Shown piece after piece: positions 6,240 to 13,522 of a stretch of 22,377 nt of DNA. A program made the position numbers and the translations under genes. Position 1 is the first letter of the stretch, and each line of letters begins with the position of its first letter. Location: the NCBI GenBank assembly GCA_027686065.1, contig JAQCTH010000060.1:1-22377 (forward strand), read 5' to 3'. The notes below the pieces were generated by a model. The model did not search any database and was not told the origin of the DNA. It saw only the letters and a program-made list of their open reading frames with translations. The stretch is from Clostridiaceae bacterium AF10-41 (GTDB taxonomy: Bacteria; Bacillota; Clostridia; Clostridiales; Clostridiaceae).

Positions 6240-6878
6240 ATGAAAATTGCTTTAATAAATGAAAATAGTCAAGCCGCAAAAAATTCAATGATATATGATA
6301 CATTAAAAAAGGTAGTAGAGCCAAAAGGACATGAAGTTTTTAATTATGGAATGTATAGTGCTGAAGATGAAGCACAATTAACATATGTTCAAAATGGTAT
6401 TTTAACAGCAATATTATTAAATTCTGGAGCAGCAGATTATGTAATAACAGGCTGTGGAACAGGAGAAGGCGCAATGCTTGCATGTAACTCTTTTCCAGGA
6501 GTGTTATGTGGACATGTTGTAGATCCATCAGATGCATATATGTTTGCACAAATTAATGATGGTAATGCAATATCACTTCCTTTTGCTAAAGGGTTTGGAT
6601 GGGGAGCAGAATTAAATCTTGAATATATTTTTGAAAAATTATTTGAAGGTAAGAGTGGTCAAGGATATCCAAAAGATAGAGTTATTCCGGAACAAAGAAA
6701 TAAGAAAATATTAGATGAAGTTAAGAAAGTTACACATACAGATATGTTAACAATTTTAAAAAAGATAGATCAAGATTTATTAAAAGGTGCTGTAAGTGGT
6801 ACTAAATTTAAGGAATATTTTTATGAAAATTGTAAAGATGATGAAATGAAAGAATATATTAAAAATCTTTTAGGTTAG
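6240..6878 (+). CDS. dhuI: RpiB/LacA-family isomerase, DhuI type
   Basis: A 212-residue sugar-phosphate-isomerase-fold protein. ITGCGTGEGAMLACNSFPGVLCG (from about residue 69) is the RpiB/LacA active-site loop, with C72 at the position of the RpiB catalytic Cys. FAKGFGWGAEL (115-125) and VIPEQRNKKILDE (148-160) are characteristic of the long-tailed branch that includes streptococcal DhuI. That enzyme is a 4-deoxy-L-threo-5-hexosulose-uronate ketol-isomerase used in glycosaminoglycan catabolism. The N-terminus MKIALINENSQAAKN is also as I recall for that branch. It would thus catalyse the same step as KduI in this operon. The AAGGAG site is at 6227-6232. The DhuI assignment is family recall plus context, and activity on another deoxy-sugar is possible. 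Confidence 0.85.
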   Translation: MKIALINENSQAAKNSMIYDTLKKVVEPKGHEVFNYGMYSAEDEAQLTYVQNGILTAILLNSGAADYVITGCGTGEGAMLACNSFPGVLCGHVVDPSDAYMFAQINDGNAISLPFAKGFGWGAELNLEYIFEKLFEGKSGQGYPKDRVIPEQRNKKILDEVKKVTHTDMLTILKKIDQDLLKGAVSGTKFKEYFYENCKDDEMKEYIKNLLG

Positions 6879-6902
6879 CATATTTAAATTTAAGGAGATA
6901 TT

Positions 6903-7688
6903 ATGATTCAATTATCATTAAAGATATTAGATAAAGATGGAAATATTAAAGCTGAAAATAAGGAATGTAATGAAGTTAGACTTGTATTTAAAGAAGAATA
7001 CAAAGAAGGCGATAAGATACAAATTGAAACATCTAATAAAGAAATTTATCTTGTAGCAGAAATTGATGATGCAATGGGAGAATCTTTAATATATGTAACA
7101 AAAAATCTTATAACATATGAAATTCCTTTTGGAGAAAAGAAAGTAAGTTATTCACCAAAGGTATTTTATGGAGACAAACATTTATTATCAGTAAGAATTG
7201 CCAGAGAAGAAGAAGTAAAATGGTATAGAAATTTAGCATTAAATAAAATGGATCAACAAGGCATTGATGGGGTATATCCACATGCTTCTGCAAATGTAGA
7301 AACTAGAGGAGAAGCTGTTTTTGCAGCTAGAAATGCCATAAATGGTAACTGTGAAAATCATGATCATGGAGAATGGCCATATGAATCATGGGGAATAGGT
7401 ATGAGAGATGATGCTTGTCTTAAAATTGATTTTGGAAGAGAAATAGTTACAGATAAAATTATTTTATATACAAGATCAGATTTTCCGCATGATAACTGGT
7501 GGGTAAAAGTTACTTTTAGATTTTCAGATAACTCTGAGTTAACATCTGATTTAGCAAAAAGTGATAAGGCTCATATTATAGGATTCCCAGAAAAAAAGAT
7601 AAGTTGGTTAACATTTAGTGATTTAATAAAAGCTGATGATCCATCACCTTTCCCAGCATTGAGTCAAATCCAAGTTTTTGGAAAATAA
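6903..7688 (+). CDS. leaderless carbohydrate-binding-like protein of the uronate operon
   Basis: A 261-residue protein without a signal peptide or membrane segment. Residues 1-105 are a beta-rich region with no recognised domain. Residues 107-260 look like an F5/8 type C (discoidin-like) carbohydrate-binding fold. They open with YRNLALNKMDQ and continue through EAVFAARNAINGN, ESWGIGMRDDACLKIDFGRE, VTDKIILYTRSDFPHDNWW and a closing SQIQVFGK. Such folds usually sit on secreted enzymes, so a cytoplasmic stand-alone copy is unusual. It begins 24 bp after the DhuI-type gene, with AAGGAG at 6892-6897, and is the last gene before the terminator. It may bind an intracellular oligosaccharide or be an uncharacterised enzyme of the pathway. 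No catalytic residues can be assigned. Confidence 0.78.
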   Translation: MIQLSLKILDKDGNIKAENKECNEVRLVFKEEYKEGDKIQIETSNKEIYLVAEIDDAMGESLIYVTKNLITYEIPFGEKKVSYSPKVFYGDKHLLSVRIAREEEVKWYRNLALNKMDQQGIDGVYPHASANVETRGEAVFAARNAINGNCENHDHGEWPYESWGIGMRDDACLKIDFGREIVTDKIILYTRSDFPHDNWWVKVTFRFSDNSELTSDLAKSDKAHIIGFPEKKISWLTFSDLIKADDPSPFPALSQIQVFGK

Positions 7689-7695
7689 TAAGTGC

Positions 7696-7725
7696 CTAAT
7701 AAATATTCTAAAATAGATTTATTAG
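7696..7725. repeat. short inverted repeat before the operon terminator
   Basis: CTAATAAAT (7696-7704) and ATTTATTAG (7717-7725) are exact inverted repeats around a 12-base loop, just after the last uronate gene. No T run follows. It may protect the 3' end of the message, but AT-rich chance pairing is possible. Confidence 0.4.
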
Positions 7726-7740
7726 ATAAATATTAAAAAG

Positions 7741-7801
7741 ACTGTACCTTTGATTTTAGTTTCATTTTAGTATGTGACGTTAAAATCGAGGTACAGTTTT
7801 T
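7741..7801 (+). terminator. terminator of the uronate operon
   Basis: ACTGTACC (7741-7748) pairs with GGTACAGT (7790-7797), and GATTTTA (7752-7758) pairs with TAAAATC (7781-7787), separated by a small internal loop. The apical loop is 22 bases and TTTTT ends at 7801. It is preceded by an A-rich run, so it could also act on the minus strand. Confidence 0.8.
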
Positions 7802-7839
7802 ATATTGCACTAAAATGTAAAATATATAATAATATTAGT

Positions 7840-7998
7840 ATGGATAGCCAAGATCTAATGACGTTACTAAAAATTAAAATAAAGATGAAAAAAGAATTAA
7901 CTTCGGATGAGAAGGGCGTGTTAGCATGCTATGATAGGCTAGTTGATTTTACAGGAAGAAAAAATATTGACGAAATAATTAATTATGTTAAGAAATAG
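7840..7998 (+). CDS. doubtful short ORF, possible gene fragment
   Basis: The open frame could be extended upstream to 7774, but that lies inside the terminator at 7741-7801. The first internal ATG is at 7840 and would give 52 residues ending in VDFTGRKNIDEIINYVKK. No ribosome site precedes 7840 or the later in-frame ATGs. The C-terminal half (KKELTSDEKGVLACYDRLVDF) looks like a real soluble helical protein tail, with codon use like neighbouring genes. It may therefore be the last piece of a lost gene. I do not recognise a family. Low confidence that it is expressed. Confidence 0.3.
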   Translation: MDSQDLMTLLKIKIKMKKELTSDEKGVLACYDRLVDFTGRKNIDEIINYVKK

Positions 7999-8083
7999 TC
8001 ATAATAAAAATAAATTCTATTTAGTAAGATATTATTGCAAGTTATATCAAGTTTTATGTATTAAAAAATGATAACCTTTAATT

Positions 8084-8089
8084 AAGGAG
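8084..8089 (+). promoter_or_regulatory. ribosome site deciding the TTG start at 8098
   Basis: AAGGAG stands eight bases ahead of TTG 8098. The longer in-frame GTG at 8089 overlaps this site and cannot be its start. Confidence 0.7.
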
Positions 8090-8097
8090 TGATAAAG

Positions 8098-8454
8098 TTG
8101 TCAGTAAAAACTATAGAAACTATGGTTGATTGGATAGAAGAAAATATAAAAGAAAATCCGACTTTAGAACAAATGTCTAATTATGTTGGGTACTCTTCTT
8201 TTTATTGTTCAGAAAGATTCCATGAGTATGTTGGTATAACCTTTAAAAAATATATTGCAAATAGAAAGATAAGTTTAGCAGCAGTAGATATTAAAAATAC
8301 AAAACGTAGAGTATTAGATATCGCTGTAGAATATGGTTTTTCTTCTCAGGAAGCATTTACAAGGGCTTTTGTTAAGGCATATGGATATACACCAAATAAT
8401 TATAGGCGGCAATCATCTGAAATTTTATTGTTTGAAAAAGCTAAGATAACTTAA
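8098..8454 (+). CDS. HTH-only AraC/XylS-family regulator
   Basis: A 118-residue protein made almost entirely of the AraC double helix-turn-helix, the size class of MarA/SoxS. Helix-turn-helix 1 is in LEQMSNYVGYSSFYCSERFHEYVG. Helix-turn-helix 2 is in VLDIAVEYGFSSQEAFTRAFVKAYGYTPNNYRR, where GFSSQEAFTRAF resembles the MarA/SoxS/Rob branch. There is no sensor domain, so control is probably by its own abundance or by a partner. The start is TTG at 8098, eight bases after AAGGAG (8084-8089). A GTG at 8089 falls within the ribosome site itself. It is 39 bp upstream of the aminopeptidase gene with no terminator between, so the two are probably an operon. Targets are unknown. Confidence 0.88.
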   Translation: MSVKTIETMVDWIEENIKENPTLEQMSNYVGYSSFYCSERFHEYVGITFKKYIANRKISLAAVDIKNTKRRVLDIAVEYGFSSQEAFTRAFVKAYGYTPNNYRRQSSEILLFEKAKIT

Positions 8455-8493
8455 TACTTAGATTACTCCTAATTTTAAAGAAGAGGTAAAAAT

Positions 8494-9369
8494 ATGCTTA
8501 ATAAAATAGGGAGAAATGATTTATGTTGGTGTGGTAGTAAAAAGAAATATAAATTCTGCCATGAAGATTTTGATAAGAAGATAATTAGTTTTAAAGTGGA
8601 AGGTCATATTGTACCATCAAGAAAAATTATTAAGACAAAAGAGCAAATTGATGGTATAAGAGAAAGTGGAAAAATTAATATTGCTATATTAGACTATATT
8701 TCAAATAAAATATGTGTGGGAATGTCAACTGAAGAAATAGATAAACTTGTATACTCCAAGGCTATAGAATTGGGGGGGATTCCAGCAACATTAGGATATG
8801 AAGGATATCCTAAAAGTTCATGTACATCTATTAATAGTCAAGTATGCCATGGAATACCTTCAGAGATAGATAAATTAAAGGATGGAGATATTATTAATGT
8901 AGATATATCTACTATTTATAAAGGTTATTATTCAGATTCATCAAGGATGTTTTGTATTGGTGAAGTAAGTGAAGAAAAAAAGAATCTTGTTAAAGTAGCT
9001 AAGGAGTGTATTGAAAAAGGTTTAGAGCAAGTCAAGCCTTGGAGATTTTTAGGTGATATGGGATATGCAGTGCATCAATATGCACTGAAAAATGGATACT
9101 CAGTTGTAGAGGAAATTGGGGGACATGGAGTTGGGTTAGAACTTCATGAAGATCCTTGGATAAGCTATATATCAAAGCCTAAAACTGAAATGCTTATGGT
9201 TCCAGGAATGATATTTACAATTGAACCTATGTTGAATATGGGGACTAGTGAAGTGTTTTTGGACCAGGAGAATGAGTGGACAATATATACAGCAGATTCT
9301 ATGCCATCTGCACAATGGGAAGTAACTGTACTGGTAACAGATGATGGATATGAAATTTTAGCATATTAA
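8494..9369 (+). CDS. map: type I methionine aminopeptidase with N-terminal SEC-C motif
   Basis: A 291-residue cytosolic metalloprotease that removes the initiator Met from new proteins. Residues 7-23 form a SEC-C zinc motif (RNDLCWCGSKKKYKFCH; C11, C13, C22, H23), which may help ribosome or protein contact. The catalytic pita-bread domain follows. Metal ligands are D137 (NVDIS), D148 (YSDSS), H211 (GGHGVG), E244 (FTIEP) and E276 (QWEVTV), and H119 in CHGIP is the substrate-side His. All are present, so it should be active. Clostridia normally also have a shorter map in the ribosomal protein cluster, so this is probably a second, accessory copy. It appears co-transcribed with the HTH-only AraC gene. 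The ribosome site (AGAGG, 8481-8485) is moderate. Confidence 0.93.
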   Translation: MLNKIGRNDLCWCGSKKKYKFCHEDFDKKIISFKVEGHIVPSRKIIKTKEQIDGIRESGKINIAILDYISNKICVGMSTEEIDKLVYSKAIELGGIPATLGYEGYPKSSCTSINSQVCHGIPSEIDKLKDGDIINVDISTIYKGYYSDSSRMFCIGEVSEEKKNLVKVAKECIEKGLEQVKPWRFLGDMGYAVHQYALKNGYSVVEEIGGHGVGLELHEDPWISYISKPKTEMLMVPGMIFTIEPMLNMGTSEVFLDQENEWTIYTADSMPSAQWEVTVLVTDDGYEILAY

Positions 9370-9477
9370 TTAAATATAAGAGTAAAATTATCTATATTTG
9401 AAAATTAATTATAATAAAATAATTGTATAATATAAGTAGAATTATAATAAAATATAGATATTTACAAGGAGAAGGAT

Positions 9478-10347
9478 ATGAGTAAAATAGATTTGCATAT
9501 GCATTCATGTTTTAGTGATGATGGAGAATTCACTCCAGAAGAAATTATTGATAGAGCTATAAAAAACAATGTTGAAATAATTTCTATAAGCGATCATAAT
9601 TCAGTAAGAGCGGTAGACCGTGCTTTAAGCTATAGTAAGAATAAAAATATAAAAGTTATACCAGGAATAGAGATAGATTGTACATTTAATAAGAGAAATT
9701 TACATTTACTTGGATATAATATAGATTATAAGTCAAAGGATTTTTATAATATTGAAGAAGATATTCTAAATCAAGAAAAAAGGGCTTCAAAAGAAAAAAT
9801 AAGACTAATAAAAGAATATACAGGTTTAAATATTCTTGAAGATGAAGTTATTAAAAGATCATCAAATGGAGTTGTTACAGGAGAATTAATAGCAGAAATC
9901 TTATTAGAAGATAGTGAAAATAGAAAATCATTAATATTAAAACCGTATTTAGAAGGTGGAAATAGGAGTGATATGCCTTATGTAAATTTTTATTGGGATT
10001 ATTTTGCACAAGGAAAGCCAGCATATGTGCCAATAAAATTTATAAGTTTAAAAGAAGCCATTGGATTAATCCATAAAAATGGAGGAAAAGCAGTAATAGC
10101 ACATCCAGGGAATAATTTAAAAGATAATTTAAATTTAATAGATAATTTAATAAAAGAAGGAATAGAAGGAATAGAGGTTTTTAGTAGTTATCATACAAAA
10201 GAGCAAATTGAATATTTTTATACTAAGGCTATAAAAAATAATATGATAATAACTTGTGGAAGCGATTTCCATGGAAAGACAAAGCCTAATATAGAAATTG
10301 GAAAATTTAAATTTGAGCCTAAAGATATTTCAATAGATAAAATATAA
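9478..10347 (+). CDS. PHP-domain metal-dependent phosphoesterase
   Basis: A 289-residue PHP-family protein. Metal-site motifs occur in order: H7-M-H9-S in IDLHMHSCFSDDGEFTPEE, D39-H40 in SISDHNS, E65 in PGIEID, H209 in IAHPG, H239 in SSYHT, and D263-F-H265 in GSDFHGK. This arrangement matches the stand-alone YciV/TrpH-like branch, whose members hydrolyse 3',5'-bisphosphonucleotides or trim RNA 5' ends. The sequence alone does not fix the substrate. The ATG at 9478 follows AAGGAGAAGG (9466-9475). It is monocistronic. A TATAAT at 9426-9431 is a possible -10 without a good -35. The convergent chemoreceptor gene lies beyond a structured repeat. Confidence 0.9.
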   Translation: MSKIDLHMHSCFSDDGEFTPEEIIDRAIKNNVEIISISDHNSVRAVDRALSYSKNKNIKVIPGIEIDCTFNKRNLHLLGYNIDYKSKDFYNIEEDILNQEKRASKEKIRLIKEYTGLNILEDEVIKRSSNGVVTGELIAEILLEDSENRKSLILKPYLEGGNRSDMPYVNFYWDYFAQGKPAYVPIKFISLKEAIGLIHKNGGKAVIAHPGNNLKDNLNLIDNLIKEGIEGIEVFSSYHTKEQIEYFYTKAIKNNMIITCGSDFHGKTKPNIEIGKFKFEPKDISIDKI

Positions 10348-10354
10348 AGTAGAA

Positions 10355-10500
10355 GTTGTCGCATAATTTAAAATTAAGAATACAAAATGAAAAATTAATG
10401 AAAAAACTCCCTTAGGAGTTTTCAAAACTAAATTACTTGAAATAATTATCCATTTTTAATTATCAATTCTTAATGAGGCTGTCTATGCGACAGCCTCATT
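10355..10500. repeat. structured intergenic element with alternative hairpins
   Basis: The ends GTTGTCGCAT (10355-10364) and ATGCGACAGC (10485-10494) are inverted repeats with one G-U pair. Next to them are ATTAAGAAT (10373-10381) and its exact inverse ATTCTTAAT (10466-10474). A small hairpin sits at the centre (10403-10422). The right end also forms its own 12-bp hairpin (10472-10483 with 10489-10500) that excludes the long-range pairing. I recall similar AATTAAGAATTGATAATTA-type intergenic repeats in clostridial genomes. Copy number cannot be checked here. Confidence 0.6.
10401..10422 (-). terminator. likely terminator of the chemoreceptor gene
   Basis: On the minus strand AAAACTCC, loop TAAG, GGAGTTTT, with the T run extended to six (through 10401). 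It is about 170 bases after the chemoreceptor stop and forms the apex of the intergenic element. Confidence 0.55.
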
Positions 10501-10508
10501 CCAATTTT
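10472..10508 (+). terminator. likely terminator of the PHP gene
   Basis: A perfect 12-bp stem (10472-10483 with 10489-10500) and five-base loop, followed after CCAA by TTTTT. The T run is displaced by four bases, so efficiency may be modest. Confidence 0.5.
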
Positions 10509-10593
10509 TATATAAGTGTTAATTTAGTGGGTTTAATAAATTTAAATCAATATAGTATTTATCTACCACTTAAAGTAAATTTTAAATTTATAT

Positions 10594-12654
10594 CTAAATT
10601 TTAAATTGTTGTATTATTTCAGTTAATTTTTGAGCAAGCTCAGCTTGACTTTGTGCTGTTTGAGCCACTTGTTCTATTGCTTTTGTTGTTTCATTCATAT
10701 TTTCTTTTATAGTATCAGCATTTTCAGTAGATTCTTGTGAAGATTCAGCCATATTTTGAATTGCTTCAGTTACTTGTCCAACAGTAGCAGTAATTTCTTC
10801 TGACATTGCAGCAATTTCATCTGACATATTACTTACAAAGTCAGAGTCATTATAATATTGATTTCCTGTCTGCTCATACTCTTCATAGTTTTTCATTATG
10901 TCAATATTAATAAATTTTAATAAATCATTACCAGTATCTATACTTTTAATAAATACTTGTTTTACTGACTCTATAGTATTTTGTATTTCTACTACAGCAG
11001 AAGAAGACTGTTCAGCAAGCTTTCTAACTTCTTCAGCAACAACAGCAAATCCTTTTCCTTGTTCACCAGCTCTTGCAGCTTCAATAGCAGCATTTAGTGC
11101 TAGTAGGTTAGTTTGTTCAGAAATAGATGATATGGTTTCAGCCATTACCCTGATAGTATCTATTACAGAACTCTCCTTAATTAAGTTATTCATATTAGCT
11201 TCTTTTTGAATGTATAAATCTTTAGTAGTTTTTTTAGCTTCGTTACTAATATTTTTAGCTACACTAGCCCTTTCTTTAGCTTTACTAGCATTATTACTTC
11301 CATCCATAGACTTAGAAGACAAAATATTTATACTAGAATCTACTTCTTGAATAGATGCACTTATTTCTTCAGTAGTAGCACTAGATTCTTGCATACTACT
11401 TGCTATAGTATTAACGGCTTCATTAATTGTTATAGTTTTGGCAGAAAGTTCTTCAACGGTTGCAGAAAGTTCCTCAGAAGAAGCGCTTATATTTTCAGCA
11501 TTCTCCATTACAGATTCTATAATAGAATGAATACTTATTGACATTTTATTTAGATGAGTACTCATTTGTCCGAATTCATCATTACTTTCTATATCAAGTT
11601 GATCTGTTAAATCTCCATTTGCCATTTTCATAGCAAAGTTATTAACTTTTTTTAATATTTTTCCTATATAATTTGCAAATAACACAATAACTATAACTAC
11701 CAATAAAATTGATATTAAAATTATAACAGCAATTTTATTCATAAGAGAACTTACTTCTAAATAAATTTCACTTTCTGGAATAGATATAGCAATAGTCCAA
11801 TTAGTTTCAGCTATAGTTTTATAGTATACTTTCTCAACACCATAATCATCACTAAAAGTTCCTTGTCCACTTTTTTCAGATAAAATTTTCTTACCTAAAT
11901 CAGCAAGTGTAGAATTTTTATCATCTTTAATATTTGTTTTCATTATCTTAGATTCATCTGCATCAGCAATATATAAGCCGTCTTTATCAATTAAGAATGC
12001 TCTACCATTGTTGCCAACTTTCATATTCTTAATGTTATTTTGCAGAGTAGTTAAATTTATATCAGCTGTTGAAACACCTATAAAGTTATTATTTGAATCG
12101 AAAAATGGAGTTGTACAAGTTAACATAGATACATCCATAACGTCATCATAATAAGGAGATGTCCAAACAACATTTTCATTTGAAGTTTTTCCTAATGTGT
12201 ACCAATCACCTAATGTAAAATTAGTATTATTATATTCATTTGAGTATATAGCTTTTCCATTATCTTTATAAGCATAAGGTCCAAAAAATTCAATATCTTT
12301 ATTATACTTAAATGGTTCAAACCATACTCCTGCACCAAAAGTTTCAGTATTAGTTTCGATTAAATCTATTAATATACTAGAAAAGTTATTCTTACTTAAA
12401 GATGAATATGAAGATTGAGCTACTTTGGCCAAGCTTTCAGATATTTTTTTATGTCTTTCTAAACTTTTTTCAATTTCTTGTAGTTTTTTATCTAGTTCAC
12501 TATTCATATTTAATTCAATTTCTTTATTGATTATTTGTTTTGATGTTAAATAACTCATTGATCCTAATATAAGCATTGAAACAATAATTACAGGCAGTAG
12601 TAATAACAACATTTTTACTTTAATGCTTTTAAATTTTTTATCTTTAAATTTCAT
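10594..12654 (-). CDS. methyl-accepting chemotaxis protein (dCache sensor)
   Basis: A 686-residue transmembrane chemoreceptor. TM1 spans about 15-36, an extracellular dCache-type sensor about 38-300, TM2 about 306-328, a HAMP linker about 329-382, and a cytoplasmic signalling coiled coil to the end. The conserved hairpin tip is intact at about 505-550 ([20 protein letters not shown], then [18 protein letters not shown]). Methylation-type Glu/Gln-rich helices flank it. Sensor features include [19 protein letters not shown] and GVSTADINL. The Arg of the amino-acid-binding dCache motif is not seen before WY, so the ligand is open. The C-terminus lacks a CheR-docking pentapeptide. The start ATG 12654 follows GGGGG (minus, 12665-12661). 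It is monocistronic and not linked to che genes. Confidence 0.95.
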   Translation of the reverse strand: MKFKDKKFKSIKVKMLLLLLPVIIVSMLILGSMSYLTSKQIINKEIELNMNSELDKKLQEIEKSLERHKKISESLAKVAQSSYSSLSKNNFSSILIDLIETNTETFGAGVWFEPFKYNKDIEFFGPYAYKDNGKAIYSNEYNNTNFTLGDWYTLGKTSNENVVWTSPYYDDVMDVSMLTCTTPFFDSNNNFIGVSTADINLTTLQNNIKNMKVGNNGRAFLIDKDGLYIADADESKIMKTNIKDDKNSTLADLGKKILSEKSGQGTFSDDYGVEKVYYKTIAETNWTIAISIPESEIYLEVSSLMNKIAVIILISILLVVIVIVLFANYIGKILKKVNNFAMKMANGDLTDQLDIESNDEFGQMSTHLNKMSISIHSIIESVMENAENISASSEELSATVEELSAKTITINEAVNTIASSMQESSATTEEISASIQEVDSSINILSSKSMDGSNNASKAKERASVAKNISNEAKKTTKDLYIQKEANMNNLIKESSVIDTIRVMAETISSISEQTNLLALNAAIEAARAGEQGKGFAVVAEEVRKLAEQSSSAVVEIQNTIESVKQVFIKSIDTGNDLLKFINIDIMKNYEEYEQTGNQYYNDSDFVSNMSDEIAAMSEEITATVGQVTEAIQNMAESSQESTENADTIKENMNETTKAIEQVAQTAQSQAELAQKLTEIIQQFKI

Positions 12655-12694
12655 GATATACCCCCATTACTAATAATATATTTGAATATTAATT

Positions 12695-12724
12695 AAAATT
12701 AAATTAAAATTTTAATTTAATTTT
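12695..12724. repeat. perfect 30-bp AT-only palindrome
   Basis: Positions 12695-12709 (AAAATTAAATTAAAA) are the exact reverse complement of 12710-12724. It lies 41 bp upstream of the chemoreceptor start, in its probable leader. AT-only composition makes chance more likely than usual, but the length is notable. Confidence 0.8.
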
Positions 12725-12747
12725 GAGAATAAAAAATACCTTTTAAT

Positions 12748-12756
12748 ATTGTATCA
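12748..12756 (-). promoter_or_regulatory. candidate extended -10 of the chemoreceptor gene
   Basis: Minus strand TGATACAAT, an extended -10 of the same form as that at 17293-17301. No convincing -35 is present, and no sigma-D (flagellar) consensus is seen. Confidence 0.35.
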
Positions 12757-12880
12757 TTATTAATTTCAAATTACTACAATATTAAACAACATTTGATATG
12801 AAATTGAGATGATTTGTATAAATAATATTATAATATATTAAATTATTTTATATGAACTTTTATAAATCAAAATCAATAAA

Positions 12881-12909
12881 TTGACAAGTATATTAAATAG
12901 TTATATAAT
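12881..12909 (+). promoter_or_regulatory. consensus sigma-A promoter of marR
   Basis: TTGACA (12881-12886), exactly 17 bp, TATAAT (12904-12909). Both hexamers are perfect. A palindromic operator begins three bases after the -10, over the start point. Confidence 0.9.
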
Positions 12910-12911
12910 TA

Positions 12912-12925
12912 GTTAGAAGTCTAAC
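12912..12925 (+). promoter_or_regulatory. MarR operator 1
   Basis: GTTAGA-AG-TCTAAC, a perfect 6-2-6 palindrome immediately downstream of the -10. A repressor bound here would block the start site, which implies autoregulation. Confidence 0.82.
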
Positions 12926-12944
12926 AAAAGTGCAGGTGTAATTA

Positions 12945-13376
12945 ATGAGTGAAGTAAAACACATTGGAAGAAAAATAAATATTTTATCTCATAAAATTAA
13001 AAGGCGAATAGGAAAAGTATCATTAGAATATGGGATAAGCAGTATGCAAGCAAAAATTTTGGGATTTATATCTCATCAAGCATCTAAAAGAGATATTTTT
13101 CAAAAAACAATTGAAGAAGAGTTTGATATTAGACGTTCGTCGGTAACAAGTGTACTTTCTTTAATGGAAAAAAATGGACTTATTAAAAGGATTAGTGTTT
13201 GCGAAGATGCTAGACTTAAAAAGATTATTTTAACTGATAAAGGAATAGAAGTTCATAAATCTGTATATAAAGAAATAGAAATTGTAGAATCTATAATTTT
13301 TAATTCTTTAAATGAAAAGGAACTTGAATTGTTTAATGAAATATTGGAAAAGTTAACAAAAAATATTGCAGAATGA
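12945..13376 (+). CDS. MarR-family repressor of the ABC exporter
   Basis: A 143-residue winged-helix regulator, the usual MarR length. The N- and C-terminal helices form the dimer part. The winged helix runs from about residue 34 to 98, with the recognition helix in DIRRSSVTSVLSLMEKNGLI and the wing SVCEDARLKKIILTDKG (D-x-R at 88-90, as in MarR). It would bind the palindrome GTTAGA-N2-TCTAAC. One copy lies on its own promoter, one just after its stop codon, and one before the ABC genes. The ATG at 12945 has only a weak site (AGGTG, 12934-12938), fitting low repressor expression. No terminator separates it from the ABC genes. The inducer is unknown. Confidence 0.92.
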   Translation: MSEVKHIGRKINILSHKIKRRIGKVSLEYGISSMQAKILGFISHQASKRDIFQKTIEEEFDIRRSSVTSVLSLMEKNGLIKRISVCEDARLKKIILTDKGIEVHKSVYKEIEIVESIIFNSLNEKELELFNEILEKLTKNIAE

Positions 13377-13399
13377 TGCAATTTTTTTAAATACATTTA

Positions 13400-13413
13400 G
13401 TTAGAACCCTAAC
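13400..13413 (+). promoter_or_regulatory. MarR operator 2 (one mismatch)
   Basis: GTTAGA-AC-CCTAAC, in the gap after marR. A TACATT (13392-13397) stands in front at the same two-base distance as TATAAT in front of operator 1. A second promoter could therefore start here, with TTGCAG or a similar hexamer upstream at poor spacing. Confidence 0.7.
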
Positions 13414-13493
13414 AAAAATAAATATTTAAAATAGAAAATTTTATTATTATAAGTGGCAAACTAATAAAATAAAGTTATTTTTTTGATTTTAAA

Positions 13494-13507
13494 GTTAGAA
13501 ATCTAAC
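13494..13507 (+). promoter_or_regulatory. MarR operator 3, in the ABC leader
   Basis: GTTAGA-AA-TCTAAC, a perfect 6-2-6 palindrome that ends 15 bases before the first ABC start codon and just before its ribosome site (GGGAGG). A repressor here would act as a roadblock or on a promoter within 13440-13490. Confidence 0.8.
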
Positions 13508-13522
13508 AAAGGGAGGAATAGT

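Noticed and set aside
10355..10500. Insertion sequence or CRISPR repeat
   Set aside because: There is no transposase frame, no regularly spaced direct repeats and no visible target-site duplication. It is kept only as a structured intergenic repeat.
10898..11541. Plus-strand open frames within the chemoreceptor gene
   Set aside because: They are antisense to the conserved signalling domain, without starts or family features.
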